The translations under genes were made by a program, and so were the position numbers. Source: Sulfurimonas sp. (GTDB lineage: Bacteria; Campylobacterota; Campylobacteria; Campylobacterales; Sulfurimonadaceae). Taken from it: a DNA stretch of 7,345 bases. Shown in pieces: positions 1 through 6,059 of this stretch. The notes under the pieces were generated by a model. That model saw nothing but the letters and a program-made list of their open reading frames with translations, was not told where the DNA came from and made no database searches. The first letter of the stretch is position 1. The number at the start of each line of letters is the position of its first letter. The stretch lies in assembly GCA_024762705.1 (NCBI GenBank), contig JANTGW010000049.1, positions 1-7,345 of the forward strand, in the 5' to 3' direction.

Positions 1-1
1 A

Positions 2-34
2 AAACGTCTGAAAGGACAAGAAATTGATTGGTAA
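2..34 (+). CDS. Possible 3' end of an upstream gene (C-terminal fragment)
   Basis: An open frame enters from the left edge and ends at TAA 32-34, giving the tail KRLKGQEIDW. A basic K-R-L-K segment near the C-terminus is reminiscent of lipid A acyltransferases of the HtrB/LpxL family, which often end shortly after an (H)(R/K)RFK-like motif and are common neighbours of core glycosyltransferases. Ten residues cannot establish this. The other possibility is frame 1, which ends at TGA 25-27 (KTSERTRN) and would give a 3-nt overlap with the TTG start of the next gene. Either way the upstream gene would run directly into the GT2 gene, suggesting an operon. Confidence 0.3.
   Translation, partial: KRLKGQEIDW
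11..16 (+). promoter_or_regulatory. Ribosome binding site AAAGGA deciding a TTG start
   Basis: AAAGGA lies 7 nt before TTG at 24-26. An in-frame TGA at 9-11 rules out any start further upstream, so the TTG is the best-supported start of the GT2 gene. Confidence 0.6.
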
Positions 35-779
35 TATTTCAGCCGTAGTCTTGGCAAAAAACAACGAAGCTACCATTAAAAACACCCTTGATGCCTTGCG
101 TGAATTTGATGATGTCGTTGTTTATGACAACGGTTCAAACGATAGAACAATGGAAATTTCCAAAGAGTTTCCAAATGTAAATCTTATACAAGGCGACTTT
201 AAAGGTTTTGGCTGGACTAAAAACAAAGCGGCGAGTTATGCCAAGCATGACTGGATCTTAATCGTTGACAGCGATGAAGTGGTTGATGCACAGCTTTTAG
301 AAACACTTCAGACGAAAAAGCTCGATGAAAACAGAGTCTATATTCTCAACTTCAGAGCCTTTTATAAAGACATCGAAGTGAAACACTGTGGCTGGAACAA
401 TCAAAAGATCAAAAGACTTTACAACAAAAAAACTACCAGATACAATGACAATGATGTGCATGAAGACATAATTACAGAAGGTCTGAAAACTGAGCTTTTA
501 GCTGGAAATATACTGCATTACAGCTATCAAAGTATAGAACAGTTTGTCAACAAAGCAAATACCTACTCAACACTTTTTGCAAAGAACAATGCCGGTAAAA
601 AGAGTTCTTCACCTGCAAAGGCATTCTTCAACGGAGCATATTCATTTATAAAAACATATTTTTTCAAACAGGGATTTCGTGATGGTTATGTCGGGTTAGT
701 TATTGCCTATTCGCATATGGTGACGAATTTTTACAAATATATTAAGTTGTATGAACTCAACAAAGAGCTCAAAAAGTAG
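24..779 (+). CDS. Glycosyltransferase family 2, WaaE/LgtF-like core glycosyltransferase
   Basis: A 251-residue GT-A glycosyltransferase, likely cytoplasmic and associated with the inner membrane, adding a sugar (a glucose in characterised WaaE/LgtF relatives) to the LPS/LOS inner core. The nucleotide-sugar fold opens with ISAVVLAKNNE (5-15) and has DNGSNDRT at 35-42. The metal-binding D-x-D is DSD at 82-84 in the VDSDE motif. Family landmarks follow: CGW (122-124), RLY (131-133), VHED (145-148) and HYSY (165-168). The C-terminal region, with KQGFRDGYVGL around 215-225 and a final amphipathic stretch, is also typical. Length matches the family. Translation begins at TTG (see the ribosome binding site entry). 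The gene ends in a likely intrinsic terminator and overlaps the convergent GT9 gene by 11 nt. The family call is firm; acceptor and donor sugars are not readable from sequence. Confidence 0.88.
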   Translation: MIGNISAVVLAKNNEATIKNTLDALREFDDVVVYDNGSNDRTMEISKEFPNVNLIQGDFKGFGWTKNKAASYAKHDWILIVDSDEVVDAQLLETLQTKKLDENRVYILNFRAFYKDIEVKHCGWNNQKIKRLYNKKTTRYNDNDVHEDIITEGLKTELLAGNILHYSYQSIEQFVNKANTYSTLFAKNNAGKKSSSPAKAFFNGAYSFIKTYFFKQGFRDGYVGLVIAYSHMVTNFYKYIKLYELNKELKK

Positions 780-793
780 CAAGCTCTTTTTTT
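762..793 (+). terminator. Intrinsic terminator of the GT2 gene
   Basis: An 8-bp perfect stem, AAAGAGCT (762-769) with AGCTCTTT (782-789), has a 12-nt loop containing the TAG stop. A run of seven T spans 787-793. On the minus strand the same stem is not followed by a useful T-tract, so it should stop only rightward transcription. It lies within the 3' end of both convergent genes. Confidence 0.6.
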
Positions 794-1734
794 ACTTTCT
801 CAAAAATTGCTTTTCTTTTTGCTTCATCCTGCGGCAGCATATAATGTTTTTGCAGTTTTTCATCGCCTACACTTTTCCAACGTGCGGCACTTGCAAAGTT
901 GGAATCTCCAAAAAATGTCAGTGTCTGCGTACCGACCAAAGAGGCTAGATGATACGTACCTGTCGAGGTAGAAACAAAGAACTTAAAGTTGGCTATTAGC
1001 TTTGCAAAATTCACTATGCCCTCATTTGAGAGGTAAAAAACAGCATTTGTATCTTGCAGACGTTGTTGCATCTCCTCTTTTAAATCTTCTTCATCCGGTC
1101 CGAATGTCAACACAACTTGGTATTTGTTTACATGTAACATTTCGCGTATCAACTTTTCATACTCACCCAAGTTCCAATTTGCATCAGAAGAACCGCCGAA
1201 TCCTACATGAAATGCAATGACCTCTTTTGTAATATTATGTGTTTTACAAAATTGTTCGTATATCTCTTTTGTATCATCGAATTGCAAAAGTGGCTTTTCA
1301 TAATTAAGGTCAATATCTGGAAAAAGTTCTTTTGTGAGAACAAGGTTGTATTCAAATTCGGCCATTTTTACTTCCGAACGTCTTTGTTTAATTCGTTTGT
1401 TGTAAAAAATCTGTGCTATCTTTGTTGCAGGGGCAATTCTTGTTTTAATGCCTGCCAAAAATTGTGCAAGTGCTACTCTCGTATTTGAAAAAAGTGTTAC
1501 AGAAGCATCTATATTTGCCTCTTTTATCTTACGTGAAAGTTCATAAACAGAACTCTCAGGCTCATCAACTATAACTTCATCAATGAAGTTACATGTAAGT
1601 GCCAAAGACTTATTCAGCGGTGCTACAAGCGCTATGATTTTATTTTGAGGATCATGTTTTTTGAGGACATACATGGCCGGCAGTGCAGTTATAAAATCAC
1701 CCAATTTATCTGTGCGCACCATCAATATTCTCAT
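769..1734 (-). CDS. Glycosyltransferase family 9 (heptosyltransferase-like)
   Basis: A 321-residue GT-B enzyme of the ADP-heptose:LPS heptosyltransferase superfamily, expected to act at the cytoplasmic face of the inner membrane on LOS core. The N-terminus MRILMVRTDKLGD carries the family L-G-D, with D13 at the position of the catalytic aspartate of WaaC. The second Rossmann half starts near 172 (VIAFHVGFGG), and the donor-loop motif is STSTGTYH (255-262) followed by a hydrophobic strand and FFGDS. It departs from the neighbouring WaaF: the K-R-W donor-site motif is replaced by DANW (184-187), NDSGPMH by STSTGTYH, and the C-terminal cysteine cluster is absent. It may therefore be a paralog with another donor or acceptor. 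The start is ATG with AGGA at 1744-1747, 9 nt upstream. It is transcribed divergently from the glycosidase-like gene. Family call firm, substrate open. Confidence 0.85.
   Translation of the reverse strand: MRILMVRTDKLGDFITALPAMYVLKKHDPQNKIIALVAPLNKSLALTCNFIDEVIVDEPESSVYELSRKIKEANIDASVTLFSNTRVALAQFLAGIKTRIAPATKIAQIFYNKRIKQRRSEVKMAEFEYNLVLTKELFPDIDLNYEKPLLQFDDTKEIYEQFCKTHNITKEVIAFHVGFGGSSDANWNLGEYEKLIREMLHVNKYQVVLTFGPDEEDLKEEMQQRLQDTNAVFYLSNEGIVNFAKLIANFKFFVSTSTGTYHLASLVGTQTLTFFGDSNFASAARWKSVGDEKLQKHYMLPQDEAKRKAIFEKVKKELATF
1128..1137. repeat. TTACATGTAA palindrome, copy 1
   Basis: Exact 10-bp palindrome inside the GT9 gene, encoding Leu-His-Val on the minus strand. Confidence 0.7.
1589..1598. 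repeat. TTACATGTAA palindrome, copy 2
   Basis: Exact copy in the GT9 gene, read in a different frame (Thr-Cys-Asn). It abuts another inverted repeat, AACTTCAT/ATGAAGTT (1573-1580 and 1583-1590), sharing its last two bases. Confidence 0.7.
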
Positions 1735-1762
1735 TTTCTACAATCCTAGCTGATTTTTATGT

Positions 1763-1768
1763 ATTTTA
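1763..1768 (-). promoter_or_regulatory. Candidate -10 element for the GT9 gene
   Basis: The minus strand reads TAAAAT here, about 29 nt before the ATG. That predicts a leader of roughly 20 nt containing the AGGA site. No convincing -35 is seen, which is usual for Campylobacterota sigma-70 promoters, so support rests on one short AT-rich hexamer. Confidence 0.3.
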
Positions 1769-1780
1769 TCGTAAAAAAGG

Positions 1781-1786
1781 TATAAT
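1781..1786 (+). promoter_or_regulatory. -10 element TATAAT immediately upstream of the glycosidase-like gene
   Basis: A perfect TATAAT ends 7 nt before the ATG at 1794. A start site 6-8 nt downstream of the hexamer would fall at 1792-1794, so the transcript would be leaderless or nearly so. AAAAAAGG at 1773-1780 could be a distant ribosome binding site only if transcription starts further upstream. No clear -35 is visible. Confidence 0.55.
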
Positions 1787-1793
1787 CTCACTT

Positions 1794-3092
1794 ATGAAAG
1801 AACCTTTTAAATGGGATGATTATTCCGACCAACCGGCACTGTTACAAGACAAAGCATATAAAAAATCTATGCGTAAAAAAGAGAGTCTTTCTCTGCTTTT
1901 TACCATTATTTCATCTTTGATTATACTTCCGTTGAGTATTTTGATGATGCCTTTTGTAAAAAGAAAAGAGATTAATACAACAGATTTTTTCTCTTTAGGT
2001 GTTGACTGGCAAAGAGAGCCGCAAGAAACCAAGCTTCTTTTGGAAGAGCTCGAAGTAAAAAGCATACTTGTCCGCTTTAAACTCTGGGAGATGGAGAAAC
2101 TTCCTCGGCTTCAAGAGTTTATGCAACAAAACAGCGATAAAAAAATTACACTTAAAATCCTACAAGACCGTGAACATGTAGAAGACTTGGCACTGCTCAA
2201 AAGTGATTTACATGTAATCTTTTCAACTCTTGGTAACACTATAGCCATGTATGAGATAGGTTCCACAATTAACCGTGCAAAATGGGGCTTTTTCTCAGTA
2301 CGTGAATATCTCAATTTTTACAAAGTCGCTTATGACTTGAAAACTTCAGAATTTCCAGATATTAAACTACTCGGCAGCGGTGTCATAGATTTTGAACTCT
2401 ACTATACCGTACACACTCTTTTTAATTTTTGCAAATGTAAATATGACGGTATTGCGGCACTTTTGTATGTAGATAGACGCGGCGCTCCTGAAAATACACA
2501 ACTTGGCTTTATGCTCACAGACAAAATAGCACTGCTAAGCACCCTTGTCTGGCTCAGTCCAAAGACAAGACAGGAGTTACATGTAACCGAAGTGAACTGG
2601 CCGATCTCCAATACAGTGCCTTATGCACCTACAAGTGAATATGAATGTGTCAGTGAAGAATTTTATGCCGATTATATGCTTCGCTATTATCTTCTGAGCT
2701 TTGCATCACAGCAGGTAGACTCTGTCTCATGGCATCAGCTCATAGCACCGGGTTACGGCTTGGTTGACAACAGAGAAGGCATCAAAAAAAGAGAAGCATT
2801 TTATGTCTACAAGTACATGTACAGTACACTCAAAAATGCCCAGTTCTTACGCTTAGACATCAAAAGAGACTATTATATCATGCAGGTTCTAGTAGATGAC
2901 AATCTCCTGCAAATTCACTGGTCACTGAAAGAAACGACTTTACAAAATCAGGACTTTTTTAAGGTTTATTCAAAAACCGGTAAACTCATCAAGGATGATA
3001 TTTTAACCATCGGTTCTTCACCTTTGTATATCTTCATCACAAAAGAAGTCGGCAAAAAGGTCAATGCCAGTGAGAGGGCAGATTTAGTATGA
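1794..3092 (+). CDS. Membrane-anchored glycosidase-like (beta/alpha)8 protein, function unknown
   Basis: A 432-residue protein I cannot assign to a named gene. A basic N-terminus (KK 23-24, RKK 27-29) precedes one hydrophobic segment at about 32-55, then KRK (56-58). The rest reads like a clan GH-A TIM barrel: possible strands near 65-72 (FFSLGVDW), 90-98, 117-123, 151-155, 189-196, 219-226, 262-268 and 309-315. Strand 4, YEIGSTIN (153-160), aligns with the W-E-x-x-N-E-P-N pattern of GH39-like enzymes, but Asn-Glu is Ser157-Thr158, so the acid/base is missing. Strand 7 TEVNWP (265-270) offers E266 as nucleophile, and strand 8 has SWHQL (312-316). The tail (about 350-420) looks like a small beta domain. 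It overlaps waaF by 4 nt (ATGA), implying coupling and a role in core or surface glycan. Topology is ambiguous because both flanks are basic. It could be a glycosidase with altered mechanism or a non-catalytic glycan-binding protein. Confidence 0.75.
   Translation: MKEPFKWDDYSDQPALLQDKAYKKSMRKKESLSLLFTIISSLIILPLSILMMPFVKRKEINTTDFFSLGVDWQREPQETKLLLEELEVKSILVRFKLWEMEKLPRLQEFMQQNSDKKITLKILQDREHVEDLALLKSDLHVIFSTLGNTIAMYEIGSTINRAKWGFFSVREYLNFYKVAYDLKTSEFPDIKLLGSGVIDFELYYTVHTLFNFCKCKYDGIAALLYVDRRGAPENTQLGFMLTDKIALLSTLVWLSPKTRQELHVTEVNWPISNTVPYAPTSEYECVSEEFYADYMLRYYLLSFASQQVDSVSWHQLIAPGYGLVDNREGIKKREAFYVYKYMYSTLKNAQFLRLDIKRDYYIMQVLVDDNLLQIHWSLKETTLQNQDFFKVYSKTGKLIKDDILTIGSSPLYIFITKEVGKKVNASERADLV
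2208..2217. repeat. TTACATGTAA palindrome, copy 3
   Basis: Exact copy in the glycosidase-like gene, encoding Leu-His-Val (residues 139-141). A bare ACATGT also occurs 30-odd bases upstream, at 2174-2179. Confidence 0.7.
2577..2586. repeat. TTACATGTAA palindrome, copy 4
   Basis: Exact copy in the glycosidase-like gene, encoding Leu-His-Val (262-264) just before the candidate nucleophile E266. A variant palindrome GTACATGTAC lies further on at 2813-2822, read as Tyr-Met-Tyr. Confidence 0.7.
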
Positions 3093-4063
3093 AAATCCTC
3101 ATCATCCTTCCAAACTGGCTCGGTGATGCTGTTATGGCTACACCGGCGATAGAACTTTTGGCTATGCATTATCCGAACGCTAAATTTACTTTCATTGGCA
3201 GTTATGTAAGTACAGAAGCATTGAAATACCACCCTTTATGTGAACGAGCTATAGTCGATGAAACCAAAAAAGCACCTTCACGACTTTTAGCCACTTACAA
3301 ACTGGCAAAAGAGCTAAGTAGTTTTGACATGGCTGTCAGTTTTAGAGACCAGATTTACTCTTCTTTATTGCTACGTTTTACAGGTACTGTTATCTGCTGT
3401 GCAAGAAGATCTTGGCATTCAAGGCTCCTCCTCTCACATACACCAAAGATAAAAACAGACCAGCATTTAGTAAAACAGTATACACAGATCGCTATGGCTG
3501 ATGTCCATAATTTCAACCAAGAGATTCCGCCTTTAAAACTCTACATAGAACCTAAAAAATTTGACAAACCAACCCTTGGTATAAATGCCGGAGCAACCTA
3601 TGGCAGTGCAAAGAGATGGTACCCGGAAAGGTTTGCTCAGGTCGCAGCCTTTTACAAAGACAAATTCGACATTATAATCTTCGGCGGACCAAATGAAGTA
3701 GAAATGGCGAAAGAGATAGAAGATAATCTCACGGCTTTACATGTAAAGAACTTCAAAAACTTAGCAGGAAAAACAAATATCCAGGAGTTATGTACCAACA
3801 TTGGTGGATGTTCGCTGTTTATAACAAATGACAGTGGACCAATGCATGTTGCAGCTGCCTATCAGGTACCTACGGTTGCTATTTTTGGTCCTACGAAATA
3901 TAAAGAGACCTCACAATGGAAAAATGAAAAAAGTATTATAGTAAGACACGAGCTTGATTGTAGTCCGTGTATGAAAAGAGAGTGCCCCCTCAAACATCAC
4001 GACTGCATGAAAGGGATCACAGCTTCTGAAGTTATAGAAGCTGTAAAAAAATTAGAAGTTTAA
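3089..4063 (+). CDS. waaF: ADP-heptose--LPS heptosyltransferase II
   Basis: Transfers the second L-glycero-D-manno-heptose from ADP-heptose onto heptose I of the LPS/LOS inner core, at the cytoplasmic face of the inner membrane. The 324-residue GT9 protein has the N-terminal motif ILPNWLGDAVMATPA with D13 of the LGD triplet, and the donor-binding segment GATYGSAKRWYPERFA (168-183, with K175, R176, W177). NDSGPMHVAAA (247-257) is followed by PTVAIFGPT (261-269). The C-terminal cysteine cluster C-x2-C-x4-C-x6-C (291, 294, 299, 306) is characteristic of WaaF rather than WaaC. The start ATG shares ATGA with the upstream stop, and AGAGGG at 3073-3078 serves as ribosome binding site. Its substrate is made by the convergent hldD-hldE operon. 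The stop codon lies in the palindrome TTAA (4060-4063), which also contains the stop of the opposing gene. Confidence 0.93.
   Translation: MKILIILPNWLGDAVMATPAIELLAMHYPNAKFTFIGSYVSTEALKYHPLCERAIVDETKKAPSRLLATYKLAKELSSFDMAVSFRDQIYSSLLLRFTGTVICCARRSWHSRLLLSHTPKIKTDQHLVKQYTQIAMADVHNFNQEIPPLKLYIEPKKFDKPTLGINAGATYGSAKRWYPERFAQVAAFYKDKFDIIIFGGPNEVEMAKEIEDNLTALHVKNFKNLAGKTNIQELCTNIGGCSLFITNDSGPMHVAAAYQVPTVAIFGPTKYKETSQWKNEKSIIVRHELDCSPCMKRECPLKHHDCMKGITASEVIEAVKKLEV
3737..3746. repeat. TTACATGTAA palindrome, copy 5
   Basis: Exact copy in waaF, extended to the 12-bp palindrome TTTACATGTAAA at 3736-3747, encoding Leu-His-Val (217-219). Confidence 0.7.
4019..4044. other. Inverted repeat in the 3' end of waaF
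   Basis: ACAGCTTCT (4019-4027) and AGAAGCTGT (4036-4044) form a perfect 9-bp stem with an 8-nt loop. A run of A, not T, follows on the plus strand, and the minus strand also has no T-tract after the stem. It is not a standard intrinsic terminator for waaF or for the opposing operon, although it is the strongest hairpin near their shared end. Confidence 0.35.
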
Positions 4064-4635
4064 AATTCGAAATTGAATCCTATATACATTGATTCGTTAT
4101 ATGTAAAGTTTCTTCTAGCATCATCGTATTTTGTCTTTATATTTCTATAACCAAGCACAACATGCCCATGATCAATGACTTCAACATCATATTCAAATCT
4201 GTATTCAAAATATCTACTTGCATCACTGAAGCTTAATACTTTAGGCGCATAATAAACATCAGCTCCCAATGACATAGGAACAACAGTATTAACTGGCAGA
4301 GCATAATCAAAAACAATCCCCAAAGGCAAAGTGATATAATCTTGCGTATAGTTTGCTTTTACACCCAGTCCTACATCTAAACCGCTATCGCCCATCGCTT
4401 TTTTCATTAAAAAACCAAATTCAATAAGCGCATCATCATTTATTTTATTATTATTGTCAGCATCTAAAAACTTCAATCCGACATACATTGTTTCAGGTTC
4501 AACATTTTCATTAAATTGTCCAATATCAAAATTAGCATTTAACTCCAAATCTTCATTGTTTATGTTGATACCTGCACTGTTCATTGCAAAGGCTGCTGCA
4601 GCGGATGCTGCCATTAAAGTAATTTTTCTTAACAT
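4060..4635 (-). CDS. YfaZ-like outer membrane beta-barrel protein
   Basis: A 191-residue exported protein. The signal peptide has basic LRK, a hydrophobic Ala-rich core (5-17) and possible cleavage after AFA (15-17) or NSA (19-21). The mature part shows alternating amphipathic strands, e.g. ALIEFGFLM (69-77), GLDVGLGVKANY (85-96), TLPLGIVFDYALP (102-114), SLGADVYYAPKVLSF (122-136) and HVVLGYRNIKTKY (158-170). It ends in YIGFNFEF, whose terminal Phe is a typical outer membrane assembly signal. The pattern resembles the YfaZ family (Pfam YfaZ), whose role is not established. The start ATG overlaps the hldE stop by 7 nt and has a strong AAGGA (4641-4645) ribosome binding site, so it is the last gene of the hldD-hldE operon. 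It may help outer membrane assembly or simply share regulation with LOS synthesis. Location is well supported; family is probable; role unknown. Confidence 0.78.
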   Translation of the reverse strand: MLRKITLMAASAAAAFAMNSAGININNEDLELNANFDIGQFNENVEPETMYVGLKFLDADNNNKINDDALIEFGFLMKKAMGDSGLDVGLGVKANYTQDYITLPLGIVFDYALPVNTVVPMSLGADVYYAPKVLSFSDASRYFEYRFEYDVEVIDHGHVVLGYRNIKTKYDDARRNFTYNESMYIGFNFEF

Positions 4636-6059
4636 GTCTTTCCTTGTATTTTTTCTATGGTTTTCGTTGTACTTTTGCCATCGACAAAGTCAACCAGTTT
4701 CAATTCACCAGCAAATTCCGTGCCGACAACCTCTTTACCTTCATAATCCCCGCCTTTGACCAATACATCCGGTTTTATCATCTTAATCAACTCATAAGGC
4801 GTATCTGCTTCAAATGGTACAACAAAATCGACTGCTTCAAGCGCAGCCAACAGATAAGCTCTGTCCTCTGCCGAATTTACAGGACGACTTGGACCTTTTA
4901 AGCGAGAAACTGATTCGTCTGAATTGAGTCCGACTATTAGTACATCGCCAAAACTTTTTGCAATTTGCAGGTATTTTACATGTCCTACATGTAAAATGTC
5001 AAAACATCCATTTGTAAAGACTATTTTTTTGCCGTTTTGTTTATATCGCTGTACAATTGCATCAATCTCTTCAAAACTTTTTATATGTGCATCCGAAGTG
5101 CTTTTATGTAAAGATGCCTCATAGTCTTCTATTTCATCTATAGTTACAGTTGCTGAACCGATTTTACCGACAACAACACCTGCTGCAAGGTTAGCAAAGG
5201 CCGCTGTTTCTTCCAGACTTCTACCTATACTTAGAGCAAAGGCAATAGAAGCAATGACCGTATCACCCGCACCTGTTACATCAAATACCTCTTTGGCAAC
5301 AGTCGGAAAAACTTTAACCTCTTTCTCATAAGTAGCTATTCCGTCTTCTGATAGTGTAATCAACGACACATCCAGTTCGCACTCATTCTTGAGCTTCAAC
5401 AGCGCTTCTTTTAAAGACGCTTCATCTTTAATATCTATACCTGTTGCTAAAATTGCCTCTTTTTTATTTGGTGTAAGAAGATAAGCACCACGGTATTTTG
5501 TAAAATCTTTACCTTTTGGGTCAACCAAAACTTTCACACCATGTTCTTTTGCCAGTTTTATAACACCTTGTGAAAGTTCAGGCGTCAAAACACCCTTGCC
5601 GTAATCCGATAAAATTACAATATCATAAGAGCTAATAGTTTTACAAAGCGTATCTAAAATCTGTTCGGCACTCTCTTTACGTATATCTTCTTTGCTTTCT
5701 TTATCATATCGCAAAATTTGCTGAGAAACGGCGATAACACGGCTCTTTTTCGATGTTTTTCTACCCTTTTCAATAATGAGATTTTGCGTATCAACATTAA
5801 TGTCATGCAGCATTTTTACAAGCTCTTTACCATTGTCATCATCACCCATTACGCTGCTGACACTAACATTCGCACCCAAAGCATTTAAGTTGTTCACAAC
5901 ATTGCCTGCTCCACCAAGTACTGTTGTCTCTTTGGCAATATCTACAACCTGTACAGGTGCCTCGGGAGATATACGCTCACAACTTCCCCACAAATAGTGG
6001 TCAATCATCAAGTCACCGACGACTAAAATATTTGGCTTTGCCTCTTTAAATACCTGCAT
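4629..6059 (-). CDS. hldE: Bifunctional heptose-7-phosphate kinase / heptose-1-phosphate adenylyltransferase
   Basis: A cytoplasmic enzyme of ADP-heptose synthesis. The N-terminal kinase makes heptose 1,7-bisphosphate, and the C-terminal domain adenylylates heptose 1-phosphate. The ribokinase-fold half spans about 1-315, with VVGDLMIDHYLWG (13-25), GGAGNV (49-54) and DVTGAGDT (260-267), where D266 is the expected catalytic base. The nucleotidyltransferase half (about 340-476) starts with FTNGCFDILHVGH (348-360); H357 and H360 form the HxGH signature, and VKGGDY (434-439) follows. At 476 residues it is a full-length fused protein, so both activities are expected. The ATG follows directly after the hldD stop (TAGATG) with a weak GAAG site about 8 nt upstream, consistent with coupling. 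The intermediate phosphatase GmhB and the isomerase GmhA are not in this window. Confidence 0.95.
   Translation of the reverse strand: MQVFKEAKPNILVVGDLMIDHYLWGSCERISPEAPVQVVDIAKETTVLGGAGNVVNNLNALGANVSVSSVMGDDDNGKELVKMLHDINVDTQNLIIEKGRKTSKKSRVIAVSQQILRYDKESKEDIRKESAEQILDTLCKTISSYDIVILSDYGKGVLTPELSQGVIKLAKEHGVKVLVDPKGKDFTKYRGAYLLTPNKKEAILATGIDIKDEASLKEALLKLKNECELDVSLITLSEDGIATYEKEVKVFPTVAKEVFDVTGAGDTVIASIAFALSIGRSLEETAAFANLAAGVVVGKIGSATVTIDEIEDYEASLHKSTSDAHIKSFEEIDAIVQRYKQNGKKIVFTNGCFDILHVGHVKYLQIAKSFGDVLIVGLNSDESVSRLKGPSRPVNSAEDRAYLLAALEAVDFVVPFEADTPYELIKMIKPDVLVKGGDYEGKEVVGTEFAGELKLVDFVDGKSTTKTIEKIQGKTC
4973..4997. repeat. 11-bp inverted repeat inside hldE, containing two ACATGT copies
   Basis: ATTTTACATGT (4973-4983) and ACATGTAAAAT (4987-4997) are perfect inverse copies separated by 3 nt. 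On the coding strand this is the HVGHVK part of the nucleotidyltransferase signature, with both His-Val pairs written CAT GTA. The protein motif explains much of it, but identical codon choice completes the palindrome. Confidence 0.6.

Noticed and set aside
1002..1488. Plus-strand open frames inside the GT9 gene (also those opposite hldE and hldD)
   Set aside because: They are antisense to well-supported genes, have Cys/Phe/Ile-rich composition typical of reversed coding sequence, and lack ribosome binding sites or recognisable domains.
4019..4050. Hairpin near the waaF end as a terminator
   Set aside because: It is followed by a run of A on the plus strand and has no T-tract downstream on the minus strand.
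4441..4465. EF-hand-like D-A-D-N-N-N-K-I-N-D sequence in the YfaZ-like protein (residues 58-67)
   Set aside because: It matches positions 1, 3, 5, 8 and 9 of the calcium loop, but the required Glu at position 12 is Ala69 and there are no flanking helices. It is more likely an Asp/Asn-rich turn between strands.
4973..4997. Strong hairpin in hldE considered as a regulatory RNA structure
   Set aside because: It coincides with the conserved HVGHVK nucleotidyltransferase signature, which repeats His-Val by necessity. Codon choice adds symmetry, but a separate function is not supported.
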